DNA from: Paramecium pentaurelia
Lineage: Eukaryota; Ciliophora; Oligohymenophorea; Peniculida; Parameciidae
Assembly (NCBI GenBank): GCA_905183005.1
Contig: CAJJDO010000155.1
Coordinates: forward strand, 154,155 to 218,154
Reading direction: 5' to 3'
Length of the DNA: 64,000 nt
Positions 25,249 to 38,817 of this stretch are shown here, piece after piece. Within the stretch, counting starts at the first letter, position 1, and every line of letters starts with the position of its first letter. The notes beneath the pieces are model-generated. The model worked only from the letters and a program-made list of their open reading frames with translations. It ran no database searches and was not told where the DNA came from. Both the position numbers and the translations under genes were made by a program.

Positions 25249-25299
25249 ATCAATTAATTATTACTTATCTTATTGAGTAATTTTACAATAATAATATAT

Positions 25300-28200
25300 A
25301 TGTATTATCTAAATTATGAGGTATTACGGAGTAGATATTAGCAATTTACACAATTCAACATTCTCGACCAACTTGAACCAATATATCAATCTCTTAAGGT
25401 AATATACAATATTTTGAATTAATAAAGCTCTCCTTAGAGTCCAGAGATAGAAATACTTTCTTTTAGGATAAGGTGCAACAATAACCTGATTGCTTCTAAG
25501 TTAATCCTATTTATGGTTTTACATAATAAGCAAATGAATTATATGGTAGTTATGGACAACCAACTTAACTTTGCTTCTATATGCATCGTCAAAAGAGGTA
25601 TCTAATGATTGGCACTCAATTATCAGTGATTATCTGTATTGAGATTGTAAATGGAAGAGTAGAATCAATCTAAGCTATACTTAATGCAGGTGAAAGATAA
25701 GGAAGATATGGATCTGTATTAGCAATTTAATGTTGGGAGAAATATATGTTAGTTGGTTTTGAGAGAGGAGATATTTAATTATATGAAGTTGGTAGGAAAT
25801 GGGAACGTTTACATCATGAATCTAAATTACATTCTGGTAAAGTAATGTAAGTCTTATTCATACCATCCTCTACTATTGAAGCACTTTCCTTAGATGAACA
25901 TGGTGTAATCTACAAACATGCATTTACAGTAATGACAGTCATGGATAAATACATAGTCAGTTATTCAAAAGATAAAATCTATAAGAATGGCAAAATCTAT
26001 CATATTAAAAGAAGCACTTAATAACCAAAATAAAAGTAATCTTCTTGGTGGAATAATGCAAAAAGTATATTTAAAAAAGAAGATGAAGTCACTGAACTAA
26101 CAGATCCATCTGTTAAACATTCAAGTGATACAGATGGATAATTAACTAAGTTTGCTTTAGATATTAAGTTGATGCCTGAAGCTATGACTTAATAATTAAA
26201 TCAAAATATATAATAAGTAGTTATTGCTGCTATATTATATTCTAATCGTGTTGAAATACTTAAATTCTATAAAGGTATTATAATATTTATTAATTTAGGT
26301 TCATTGAAATGTGAAATTGTATATACTTTAAAGAGAAATACTTTTTCAATTGATATTCCTTAATAAGATAATACAGAAAGTGGAGAATTATCTTGGGGAG
26401 AAGGATACTTTTAAAAATCTTATTAAAATGCCAAATTATTATGTATAAGATGGGGTGATATATTTCATTTAGTGAAATGTATGAATATAGAAGATGAACT
26501 TGAAATTGTTGAAGGGTAATATAATTAAATTATTTATTAAGTGCTGTTTATAAGATGGAAAAAGAGAAAGGTAATATAATAAAGAGTTCATTTTTAACAA
26601 ATAATATAATTTATGCATTTTCAGATTCAAGTTGGGTTGCTTTGATTCATACAACTTAATTTCAATTTGCCAAATAAGAAGATGGGATAGTAATTTTGGA
26701 ACCAAAAACTAGAATGTTATCTAAAGAAGATGTTGAACCTTAAGTGGCTGAAATTTCTGTATCATATGAAGGTCCTAGTAAACCTTGTTAAGTATAAATA
26801 TATGAGAATGGTATTGTTTCATTAAGAAAGAATAATATTTTAATAGAAAGATTATAAACTTGGAATGAATATTTAGATGATTTGATTGAAAAGAATCAAT
26901 GGGAGAAAGCTATGCATTAAGGTATGCTTATATATCAAGGATAAATTAAAATACTTAGTGAAATTGCATCATCTCTATCAGCACGTTCAGAATAAATGAG
27001 TCAAATGTTTCAAAAGATTGCTTTTACTCATATTATGTTTGCTCTTAAACCATTAGACATTCCATTATCTTAATAAGAAAAAGAAAATAAAATTAAAAAA
27101 ACAATAGAATTTTTATTAAGAGTTGATAATATGTCATATGCTTTAGTTGTATTAAAAGATTTCTTTAAAGATATATAATAAATGAAATTGTATTTCACTT
27201 GTTTAGATCCCTTCATTAAGAATAAATAAATTGCTGCAATTCCTGAATCATTCTTTATTGATTATGTTAACTTTTATTAAAATGAAAAGGAAATGATATA
27301 ATAATTAATATTATAATTAGATTTACATCAATAAGAACCAACTCTTCTTATTAAGGTGTGTATGGATTATCATTTATACAAAGCTATGATATATTTATGT
27401 ACTAAATAAGGAGATTTCATAACTGGATTAATGAAATTGATGGATCTTTGGGAAAATAAATGTTAATCAGAATAAAAAGAACATTGTCATATAGAAAAAG
27501 AGAAATTACGTCAATTCAGAATTAAATTAGGATATAATATTTTAGCATATGTTCGTATGTGTGTAAAAGGTATCAATATTGTAGGAGAACGTGTTCCACA
27601 TAACATTTATTTTGATATGTTAAGAGGATTAGTATCTTTCATTTTTAATACAGAAAATCTTAAATAATTTATACTTATTGACATTCGTTTATCACTTTAA
27701 TTACTCATTCAATTTATGTAACATCACATTTATGCTAATATTAAATCAGCCACACTCCCAGGAGTTAAATTTGACATTATTGATCATGTCCCTGAAATCT
27801 TGAAATTGATGCTTAGTGCCATAGAAAATACTAGATAAGAAATCAAAACTTAAGAACATTATCAAATTATATATAATGATAAGACCTAACAATATCATTA
27901 AATTTCCTTGACTGAATAACTTAATCATTTCTTGTTATTCTACTCTTAATTGTTGATGTAATTCCCAACTTAATTCACTAAATAATTTAAAGAGAATTTA
28001 TTTCTAGAACTTCTCTCTTCATCCTATTTTCAAACATTGAAACAATATAACTTCAATACCTAAGAAACTGATCCTATTTACTTAGAATCCTATGAAGTCA
28101 ATAAAAATGCCTATTTGATTCACATCTATGATACTAGTCAATTGAATGATCTTACCAATATATTCAATGAAAGTGTACATTATCCTGAATTTCATGCTTT

Positions 28201-29672
28201 TCTTATATATAGATAAAAAGATTATCTAACTTGCATTTCTAATTATTTTCTAATGCAAAATACTATTATGAAAAGAAATGTTTTTGAAGTTATTGAAAGA
28301 CTCTTAATTCATTCTGATGAGAAATTTCTCCTAGAATTATAAGAATATATTATAGATAATTGTGATGCATTAATGACTATCAGTTAATAATATACAAATA
28401 GAATTTTCAAAGAATATTTCCATGATGAAAAATTGTAAATGAAAATCATTTAGAAACTAGAGAAAACACCTTAAAATTAATTGCATTATCTTAAATAATA
28501 TATCAAAAATGAAAAAGCTTCTGATTAAATTAGATTACTCTATCTTGAACTCCTATGTTAAAGAGCCCCTAAAGAAGTATTAAAGGATGTTTAGAATGGA
28601 GATTTCCCTTTAGATGATGCTATGGCAATTTGTGAAAAATATAAGGTTTATAATGCTGCAGCTTATTTACTTTAAAAGAATGGAGCAATTTAAAAGGCTC
28701 TAGATATGTTGACATTGCTCTTTATCAATAGATTGAAAGATTGTCATAAATCATTTGCCAGATCAAAAACCATCTCAGAAGCTGATTCTGAAGACATATT
28801 TGAAAAATTAAATTATATTATTGATCTTTGTTCAAAAATAGAAGATGATAATTATTGGTTTTAATTTTTAGACTCTTTTTTTAAATAGCATAAATTAGAA
28901 TAATTGACTGATATTAAAGTTCCAGAATCCTTAAGAAAATTGCATGGAGACATTGTATCAGAAGTATTCTTAGCCATGTCTAAATGTATAGAATTAGAGA
29001 AACTATTGAATGTAATATTTACATTATATCTAGAAAATGAATTAACATTATGGTTCTATCCCATTAAGAGTATTTCTTAAGACCAATAAATCTATTTAAG
29101 AGAAATTCGCCTTTGAATTACCTTCTTACAATATTGCTATGAGATAGACTGATGTCACTTACAAAACTTTAAACAAAAAACTCTTCTAATAAATGAATTA
29201 AGGAGTATGTGTAGATAGATTTTGTGGAGAATGCAATGATAGAATCACTAAATGTACTAAAGCTGTTGCTTTTTAATGTGGACATAGTTACCATTAAGAA
29301 TGTTATATTGAACTCCATGGCAATAATTAGAAGAGTTTTAATAGTTTGAAGTTAAAAAATTAAAAAGTTTTTTAAGAATGCTTTATTTGTTTAGAAAATA
29401 ATGAAAAATACAGTAATTATATATTCATTCTAGTTGCACATCTGATTATTTAGGCTAGTTTGAGGAAATAGAAATTAGATTTTGATAAACATCTACATAG
29501 ATAAGCTAATGTAGTACCTGAATCAAAGCAAGTTATTGTACAATACAATAAAATAGAGAAAAGAGAAAAGGCTATAAAGAAATTAAAATAGGATGATTTT
29601 AACAAAATGTATATAAGAGAGGTATAGATTAATTTAATTTATTAGTCTTCATTAAATTGGAAGAATTGGTGA
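25300..29672 (+). CDS. VPS8 ortholog (CORVET subunit)
   Basis: Large tethering-complex protein, 1408 aa. N-terminal beta-propeller region (RYLMIGTQLSVIICIEIVNG, YMLVGFERGDIQLYEVG), long alpha-solenoid including the VPS8 hallmark ILAYVRMCVKGINIVGERVP, and a C-terminal RING-like zinc motif (CVDRFCGECNDRITKC ... CGHSYHQECY ... CFIC). VPS8 tethers early endosomes by binding Rab5-family GTPases. Six introns: 25399-25427, 26275-26298, 26516-26541, 29012-29033, 29413-29433 and 29622-29645. The start MYYLNYEVLRSR was chosen because only that frame joins exon 2 correctly. Confidence 0.88.
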
Positions 29673-29730
29673 AAATAAAGAATAAAAATTGTGTAAGAAC
29701 TTTGAATTTTATCTTAAATTAATTTATTTA

Positions 29731-30063
29731 ATGGGTTGTTGCTAAAATTCACTAAGATGTTAAGATGAACTACATTTAGATCATGTAGGCTTCTAAATTT
29801 CTCCCAAATCCTTGAGTATGGCTCCTCTATCTCATAATCTAATAAAAGGAGATACTGATGAAATCATGGAACATTTAGATTGTTTTGAAAGTACTTGTGA
29901 AGAAAAGGGTTTACTCGAAAAGCTTAGATTAAATAATATTACCAAAACTAGTAGTCTCAACATAAAGGAAGAAGTTATTATCGATTTACGATAAGCTCCT
30001 AGTCCTTCAAAAAAACAAATGTCTTAAAAGAATTTAAACAATAAATTTATAGGAATGCTGTGA
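29731..30063 (+). CDS. Small MGCC-type acylated protein, copy 1 (110 aa)
   Basis: Intronless ORF starting MGCCQNSLRCQDE. Gly2 followed by two cysteines is a strong dual acylation signal (N-myristoyl plus palmitoyl), so the protein should be membrane-bound. The body is short and acidic. The end (EVIIDLRQAPSPSKKQ ... NLNNKFIGML) resembles the end of the next gene, showing a tandem duplication. No known family. May be a small membrane adaptor; that is inference from the acylation signal only. Confidence 0.82.
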
Positions 30064-30181
30064 TGGAAACTCTCCAAATTTTGTAGTTACACTTATCATG
30101 AGTATATATATCATTGATATACGACCTCTTAATTTTGATTTTATTAATTTAAAATCAATTTCTCAAAGCTATCAAAAGATA

Positions 30182-30596
30182 ATGGGGTGTTGCTAAGATA
30201 GACCAAATAATATACTCAGAGCCAACGAACTGAGACCCCTAACTAAAGCTCCATCTCTTATCCTTACTCAAAGAGCTCAAGTTATGGAACCAATGAAGAT
30301 CTCCATTATTGGAGACATTGATAAAATGGATTTCATGGATGAATTCCCTCAACCTATGCCATCCATCACATAAATTGACTCTAAATTAGCTGCCAAACAA
30401 ATGTCTTCCCGTGAATTAAAAGAAACTAGGGACTTGGTAATTGATTTATTCACTATTGTTTTAGAAGTTAACATAATTATCTGAAACGATCATAATTGAT
30501 ATGAGATCAGGTACATTCCTTCAGAGCCCACTAAAACCAATGTCAGAGAGACGTTCCAGCAAAAACTTAAATTAAAAATTCATTGAGATGCTTTGA
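30182..30596 (+). CDS. Small MGCC-type acylated protein, copy 2 (128 aa)
   Basis: Tandem paralog of the gene at 29731. Starts MGCCQDRPNNILRANE, and ends with a matching block (ETIIIDMRSG ... SSKNLNQKFIEML) after a 28-nt intron (30437-30464) that copy 1 lacks. The two proteins share both ends but differ in the middle, where this copy has KISIIGDIDKMDFMDEFP. Dual acylation of Gly2 and Cys3/Cys4 is expected. Function unknown. Confidence 0.82.
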
Positions 30597-31169
30597 TAAT
30601 ATTCTTTCATGTGAATATACATTAAAATTACTATATTAACACTCCAATATATCATTTCACAATGTACATTTCTTCACTGATCACTAAATATTATATGTTT
30701 CTTGATTCAATTAAGCATTTTCCCTCATTTTTAAAAACCAAATAACATATTGATATCTCGTTTAAATAAATTTCAATTTTCAACTAAAAATATACCTTTT
30801 ATTTAATTGATTATAAAATAACCATAAAAGCTTTATTAATAAACAGAATTTTTTTTAATTTACATAATTTTCTATTATAAATGTTTCAGAATATCCTTGT
30901 ACTCTTAAAGGAAAGCAATAGTCATAGTATAAAAATAAATTATGATAAAAATCATCATATTTAAAATAAAAATAAAATGATGGCCTTAATTAAATTATTA
31001 TATAATAAATAAGTAGATAATAAGTATATAATACAAAGATAATCAATAATTCTTTATATTGAAAAAATAAATATATTTTATTATTAATAAATAATATATA
31101 TATTAATTAATAATAATTAATTAATATAAATTAATTATTTATATTATATAAATTAAGATATAATTCATT
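30597..31169. other. Intergenic, very A/T-rich
   Basis: Gap between converging genes. From about 31040 to 31160 the sequence is almost entirely TA/TTAA-type. I see no gene, RNA or repeat of known type. Confidence 0.6.
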
Positions 31170-34100
31170 TCATTAATCTATATTATTACTACCATTAATA
31201 ATATATCTTTTAGGAAAATAAAAAGGTGCTTATTATTTTAACAAGGGTTTAATGTCATAATTCTCTTCTACAATCTATTAATAATCTGTCTATCCTTAAT
31301 TTTTAATTATAAATTGTCTTCTCTCATTTAAAATTATAGAAATCTTTTAATAATCTAAATTTAAATTACATCATCATGCTCCTATACTCCACACTTCTTA
31401 CCAATTAAATCTAATGAACTTGTCAATCGAGCCTATAAAACCATAAGTTTTTTAAGTTATAATTCTTACAACTAAATATTAATAACTTATTTTTTTTCTT
31501 AAGTTTAATCTAAATTTAATAAAATTAAAAAAGATACCATCTATTTTAATTTCTTTTTAATTCAAATTAAGAGATGAATAAGCATTTTCATAAGTTTTAG
31601 CTTATTCATTTAATTTTCTATTTAAATCCAATACTTCACTTAATTATTATCTACTTGTTGACAATTGAATTTCATATGTACTTTTTCTTTCTTTTTAATC
31701 CATAAAATCTATAAATTCTTTCTTCTCATTATAATCATTATTTTTGATGTCAAATACTCTTTTAATCTTTTAATATGATTATTCTAAATTTATTAATTTT
31801 TCTCTTTATAATTTTTCTTCCTTTTCCTATGTTTCTTTATTCTTTTTGTTTTTTGTTTCATCCTCTTTTTTATTCAATCGTTTCCTTAATTTTTAAATAG
31901 AATCATTAGCTTTATAGGTAATCTATTAATCACTAATTTAAAATAATTTATCTAAATGTTATTTTTCATTTAAACTATTTTTTATTTGAAGTAACAATGT
32001 TGTTTAATGTTATCTCTTTTAATGATATATTCTTAAAAATTCATCAAATTGACGTTTAGCTAATTGGATATTTTCTTAACTTTTTTTAATTTCTAATTCT
32101 TCAAATTTAATCAATTTAGCAAAGTTTCTTGTTAAATAATTTAAAAATCGAATATATTCTTCATTTTATTACTTATTATCTCTACATACTTTCAATATTT
32201 TCTTAACTCTTATTTTTGTTTTACAAGATTTCTTTAATTCTTTTTCTGCTCTTTCTATTTATTATTTAAGATCTTTTTATAATTATTTTAAATCTTCTAA
32301 ATTATTCATTTCTTTTTTTAAATATCCTTTATTGAAATCCATTATCTTTAACATCTTATAAGTTTGAGCTAGTTATAAATTATCATAGATGATTTAATTC
32401 AATTTTTATCTCATCATTCTTGCTTGATTTTATAACAAATTTAATTAAGCTGTTGAATGTTATTGTATATTTCCTTTTACAATAGGAAATATTTCAGTAA
32501 TTTTATATACTTCATGAGATAATGAATTTGAAGGAAATTATCTCATTTTACTTTTTTATTTCTTTAATTAATCAAGTATTTGCATAGTCTATTTACCATC
32601 ATTTGTTATAGTAGTTTAATTTAAATTAATTATTTTAGATTCTTCATTAAGATAATTTGAATCTATAAAATCTGAAGTTATAAACATCTAATTATTCTTG
32701 TGATTATCATAGGATTAATCTTATTTTTTAATCATCAAATCCTTACTATTAGATACTGAAGGTAAGATAACAGCAGATGATCTAAGGTATCTTGAACTTG
32801 AAATAGTATTAAATTCAATTTATTCTCTTTTTTATTTTTTCAAAACTTCCTCTTATCCCTTTTATTACAATACAGGAATTTATGGAATAAGTTGCAATTT
32901 TGTTTCTTATTCTTATTTTTATTCATACATCTCTTTTCGTTTTCTTTTAGCTTCAAATGCAATTTTAAGTGCTGATTCTGTAAATGCATTCTCATCTTCA
33001 ACACTCATATAATCTGTTGCAGAAGAGAAACATTATTTAATAACAGTAGAGTAATCACAATTCTTATCAATACTCATACAAGCCCAAGGAAATTATATCC
33101 AAATCCATCTCTTATAATAATAATCTGTAGATTCTCTTTCATTTGATTACAATTAATCTTAAGATAGATTATCTTCTTTTTATTATATGATTTTTTTTAA
33201 TCTTTGATTAAGTTCTTCAGCCAATTAATCCAAATTATCAGGGTTTTCTTCTTCATTTTCTGTTTGCTCAAAGGGTTTAGACAATAATGAAAGATAATGT
33301 GTTCTGATTAATTATCTATTTTATTGTATTTCTACATTGAGTGATTCCATTTTAGATAATACTGGAGCTGTTTTTGGTTTAGCAACACGTTTTAAATGTT
33401 TAGCTGGATCAAACTCTTTTAATTCAGGTGCTTTATCATAATAAAGATCTAATTTGAGTATTTCTTACAGTAATCCAATATCATATAAGTCACTCAATAC
33501 ACCTATGATTGGAGGATGTCTAAATATTGGAGTGTTTCTAGTTTCAAAATCACCAAATTCTTTAAGAAATCTTGATATTTATAAAATGATTCTGAACATA
33601 TCTTCAGATGAAGGATGATAATGAATTTGAAAACCTTCAACAGCTTTATTGTATTCTAAAACAGGATCAAATCCATTCTCTTCAAGAGATTACCAATATC
33701 TACATAAATCATATTTATTTGAAGGATTAAAAAGTAGTAAAAAGTTTTCAATAATACTTATTACTTCTTTTAAGGAGAAATAGTTTTTAGCACTATATAA
33801 TTAAAATGTTTATTCTTCTAATTTTCTAATGGAATTTGGAGTAATCTTATCAATAGTTGTAGCTATATTATCATGTAATTCTAACATTTCTTTAACATCA
33901 ATATAATATGTATTTATGATTACTTTTTTAAAGATTTCATTATGAATTATCCATAATTCTTTATGTATCATAATATATACTTTAAAGAAAACTAAAAATA
34001 ATTTCCATTCTTTGATAGTAATATTACAAACACTTTCAATTTCTGGATAAGTTAATCCTTTTTATGTTAAAGCTAATACTAATAGTACTTTTTTAAATTT

Positions 34101-35259
34101 AGGAATTTCCATAATATTTGCTTATGAAAAGTAATCTAATTGAAATGCAAATAAATCTTCAACTATTTTCATAGATTTGAAATGATTCAAATTAAGTGGT
34201 TACAATATTTATTCAACAATACTTTAATCAATTTCCTCTTATTCTACAACACCTTCTGATGGATATGGAATGAATACAGAAAAGTAAGATCTAACAAAAA
34301 CTGGTTGATTTCTCACTTTATAACTTAATTGTATGAATATATCTAAGATATTTTAAGGATTCTTATAAGTTAATATAAAAATACTTAAATAAGAAGATGT
34401 TTCCCTAAATGATGATTGACTGTCTATTTCATTACAATTTTGTCAGATACAATAGGTATTACATGACAATCAGGCTTCAACAATTTCATTGATGCTGATT
34501 ATCTTTCAGCAGTTACAATAACTTTGATATTAGATGGGAAATATTTTGGCAACCAAAAGTTTACATTAGCTTCTCTATGCATATCCAGTATTTCTCTAAA
34601 ATTATCTATTCCTTCAAATACTAAAATAACCTAGATCAATAAAATAAGTATGATACTTTATCATAAATGATTGGAGCACCATTTATAATTTATTATTCCA
34701 ATTATCTACTACAAATTTCTAACCAATATTAGAAATATCTTCTTAACTTCTCTTCTAATAATTCTACTTTTTATTTTATATTGAGTGCTTCTCTTAATTT
34801 AATAAGAATTCTATAGATGGCATAATAATAATTGCTATTTTTGCCTGATTAAGTGGCAAAATGTGGAATTATGAAATCAGGATATCGCTATTATTCACTA
34901 TAATCTTACTCCTTTTTTATTTCTAGCATGATATTCCATCCATTTTACTAAAAGCGTTTTCTTACCAATTCCATCATCTGCTTCTAGAACTAAAGGTGTG
35001 TTAGTGTGTAGAGTTTTATCTTCTTCCAACCAAGATTCTATTTCAAGAAAATAACGATCCAATCCACTTGCTTATCTTTAGTAATAATAAAATTATGTAC
35101 TGATTTTTGTAGTACTCCACTATCACATCGTTAGAGCTATAGACTAAGTAATTAAGAATACTCAACAAAGTTCATGTTTTCATTCCTCATGGTTTCTAAT
35201 TTGGATATACGATTTCGATCTAAGGGAGTTGAAGCTTAATGAGAATAAGCATCATCCAT
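31170..35259 (-). CDS. NACHT-like P-loop protein with long C-terminal coiled coil (1304 aa)
   Basis: Near residue 80 a Walker A-type loop reads LVLEADDGIGKKTLL, followed by helices and a Walker B-like VILVFEGIDNF, then IKVIVTAERQSA, the order seen in NACHT/STAND NTPases such as nephrocystin-3 and TEP1. The loop has GIGKKT rather than GxxGxGKS. A helical middle region leads into about 350 residues of strong coiled coil, and the protein ends APFYFPKRYIINGSNNIDQ. Seven introns: 31344-31369, 31510-31537, 34362-34384, 34631-34656, 34888-34909, 35076-35100 and 35137-35161. Role unknown; a scaffold ATPase is plausible. Confidence 0.75.
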
Positions 35260-35293
35260 TATAAAAATTTACAAATAATGATTATAGAATTTA

Positions 35294-37911
35294 TCAACTT
35301 TCATTCAAACTCAATTCCTTATAAAAATTGATCAACATCTTGATCTCAAAACTTTAGAAAGTAATGAATTTCCATCCTTTTTCAGGTTTATTTTATTTAG
35401 TGCGTATAACTAACTTATTTGGAAAAGATTATATATTATCAATCTCTTGGTATTATATTTCCTAAATTACTTTTTTGTCTAAAGGTGTTAACAAAGAGAT
35501 TTTTTATTAAGACAATCCAATATAGATATTACCCTTGATATCAAGAATTTTCAATTTCGAGAATGTTGCTTATAATTCTCTATGTACTTCCAACTTATAT
35601 ATATTCATAGTAGCCTCTTTCTCATAATAAATGTTTTTCAGAAATTGATACTAACACAAATATACCATAGATTTCTTTTCTGTTTCTAATTATAATAATT
35701 AACTATTTATTTGAGTAATGTATTTTTTAACTTCCATTTCCCATTCTTTAGGTTCTATTTAATCAAATATCTCACTTTTTAAATACTTTTAAATATTCTC
35801 ATATTTCACATCCTATTTCTTTATAATAAGATAAAATGCTATATAAAGAAACAACTTTTAGCGATTCAGTAAGAATTTAAGTTCTCTAATTTCTTCAAAG
35901 AATTAAAGTACAAGATACTACATTCTCACCCAATCTTAATAAATTTCAACAAATTCATATTTTGGATCTAAATATATTACTTTTCTAAATAATAATTTCT
36001 CTTCATTACTATTTGTCCAAAATTATTCTATTTTATTTATTGAAGAATTTAAGATCCCATTAACACTTATTTTATGTAATTACAATATTACTTCATCATC
36101 ATCAATTACTCTTCTATTTAGATATTTATCTTCTAATATCAATTTGAAATCTTAATAATATTTTAATTACATCTATTAAGCTAATACTTTAACTATTTCA
36201 GCAGCTCTTGTAATTTCTTAAATATATATTTTTTCACATTAATTATCAATTAAATAAACATCAATTATCTTTCCATTCTTTTATTAGATTTCTCTATAAT
36301 TTTCAGTAACTACAGCAACATTAGTCTCTTATATTGTTGATACTCTAATTTAACTATTTCTAGCTGAAAAATAAGCATCTAAAATATCAGAAACTCCTTA
36401 TTAAACCTTTTATTCAGGTTTTTTTAAATAACTTTTGAATTACCTCTTGATTTCAATATCAACTTTTTTATTTAATTTTGGTAATTCATAGAAATTATCT
36501 GGTAAACTTAATAAGGATAGAATGGATTGTTCATTAGGTTATAATTTCTCTGGTTATTTTTAATTTAGAATCAATACTTATTATATCATCTTTTCAATAG
36601 CTATCATTCTTTCCTCAATTACTTTTGTTGAATGATTATTAAGCCAATGATAAGAAGATATATCTTCAAATGTTCCATCAGGATATCTCTATTTAAATAT
36701 ATTCAATAATTCCAATGCTCTTGAAAATCGAATGTATATTTTTAATACAATTCTATCTATCTCTATTTCTACAATGTAAATTGTATATTTATTAATACTA
36801 TAACTGAATCTCTCTTCTGTTCCAACTACTTTTACTGTTATTGGATCTATATCTTATAATTATGATCTCTCTTTAATATAATTTATAATCTTTTATATTT
36901 ATTTTATTGATTTCTCTTTTATTTCTTTATTCTAAGCAGTAAATTATATCACATTCTCTTAAATTACTATACTAAATAAATTTGTAAAATATTTAGTATC
37001 CAATTAATCTTTAACTATTGTCTAAGAATCCAATTTGAATTTCATAGCTTTCTTAGTTTTACTCTCTTATTCTTAATACCCTATCAATACAATATCTGTA
37101 AAAATGTAAAATATAACATTCAATTCCTTTCCTTCCTTAATAATACTTGCAATATCTTCATAAATAATCAATCTATCCTCATTTTCTTAATAAATGCTAT
37201 CATCTTCATATTCCTTACTTAATTCCATCACTCTAGCCCTATTCATGAATTTATCCATAGATTTATTATTTTCTTCATTAAGTCTCTCAAATTCTTATTG
37301 TAAACCCAATATATTTTCCATATCAGGATGATTATTCCTAGTACCTTTCTTGAGTTCTTTCCAAAACAAAATGTACTTTGGTAATCTCTGTACAGGCTTT
37401 ACCAGAAAATCCACTATTTACAATCCTCTCATATTTTATCTATTCTTCAAACTATACTCTAATTAAGGTTGCTTTTATAATAACTATTTTAAAGCTTTCA
37501 ATGATTCATTATAATTCCTACAATAGCTATAATATGTCTCAAAACCTTAGACATCAACATTATTGAATATTACGGAATTTGCATTTAAATTTACAGTTTT
37601 ACTCTTAATCTAATCATAAAACTTTTAATTCTCCTATCTTATATCAGAAACATTCATAAATATTTTATTAATGTATTATTCGTCACTCTTTATTGTTAAT
37701 TCATTCCTTAAGGTTTCTCTAAGCTAAGTATGCTATCAGTTATACTTACTTCCTCTAATACACCTAAATCATTGATATAGTTCAACTCTGTAAATAAAAT
37801 CTCATTTATAACGTGTCTTCGAAACCTCTCCATCTTATTTGCTTTTTAATTTTTCTTGAAATGATTCAACATTAGTGCCAAACCCTTTATAACACGCCTC
37901 ACTTTATTCAT
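35294..37911 (-). CDS. RhoGEF with DH, PH, PX-like and FERM domains (at least 863 aa)
   Basis: Guanine-nucleotide exchange factor for a Rho/Rac-type GTPase. DH domain from about residue 45 (RHVINEILFTELNYINDL ... VDFLVKPVQRLPKYILFW), PH domain (LIIYEDIASIIKEGKELNV ... FIFTDIVLIGY-like core), a PX-like region (RFSRALELLNIFKQRYPDGT ... EERMIAIEKMI) and a C-terminal FERM-like module (KIIDVYLIDNQCEKIYIQ, LFRKVIYLDPKYEFVEIY, KLKILDIKGNIYIGLSQQ). One 26-nt intron at 37724-37749. The order DH-PH-PX-FERM is unusual. Coding-like sequence continues upstream (37912-38430), so the true start may be further out. Confidence 0.82.
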
Positions 37912-38430
37912 ATCAATATATAATTTAATATATAATTTTCATTTTTCCAAACTAATGATCATATCATCTCTTAACGTATGTCAGAAATCTCAACTATTAA
38001 ACAATTGCACTTTATCTAATAACTAATCTCAATCTCTTTTGTTAACTCAGAATAATTACTAAATAATTATATCCCCCTTATTTACATCTATCAATCATTT
38101 GATTTTTTTTCAAATATTATATATTAAGTTAGGTTATGTTATAAATATTGGACTTCCCTCAAATATTAATCAATGTTCTATCATTAATAATCTATCCTAC
38201 TTGTTAATCTATTTTAATAATATCAATATATCTTCCAATTCCTCATGAAATTTCTTAATATATTTTCTAAAATTGTTGTGTGCTATAATACTATTCAAAA
38301 AAATGATTAAAGATCCATTTCATTTAATTAAAATCTTAAATTTATAAAGAATGATTTAAATTAGTAGACTTTTTATTTGTTTACTATAATCAACCATGAC
38401 TTAATCTTATAAATTATCAATCTCAATCAT
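37912..38430 (-). other. Possible 5' exons of the RhoGEF gene
   Basis: Reading from an ATG at 38430, the minus strand gives MIEIDNLQDQVMVDYSKQ and, with two plausible short introns, KYIKKFHEELEDILILLKQ. After that several short coding-like pieces occur in different frames (for example YSELTKEIEISYQIK), but I could not find a unique set of introns joining them to the DH domain. Either these are real 5' exons or a decayed separate gene. Confidence 0.4.
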
Positions 38431-38817
38431 ACTCTCATATAATAATTATTGAAAACTTAGAAATTTTTTATATTAAAAAATAGATATGGGCTTAGATATA
38501 TTAGATAAATAATATAAAATTATAAATAGATATGAATGTAAAATATGATTTAAACTACAAAAGTTTATGATTTAGATAGATAATAAATGATATTAATATA
38601 AGTAATGAATTTATAATCAAATAAGTTTATAAATGCATTACTTATATATTCTAATTAAATTAAATATTTTGATTATCTGAATAATAATTAAAATATGTTT
38701 AACAGATTATCAATATTATTATTTAATATAAATAATAATATTTATGATATACTAAGTTTGAAAGCAATCTAATAATTAGTATTAACTTAATAATATGATA
38801 TAGTAATTTGATTGAAA
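38431..38817. other. Intergenic, A/T-rich
   Basis: No coding potential seen on either strand; short direct and inverted ATTA/TAAT words only. Confidence 0.55.

Noticed and set aside
25585..25615. Extra 29-nt intron in VPS8 (GTATCTAATG...ATCAG)
   Set aside because: It was needed only for a wrong start frame; starting at 25300 gives RYLMIGTQLSVIICIEI without it.
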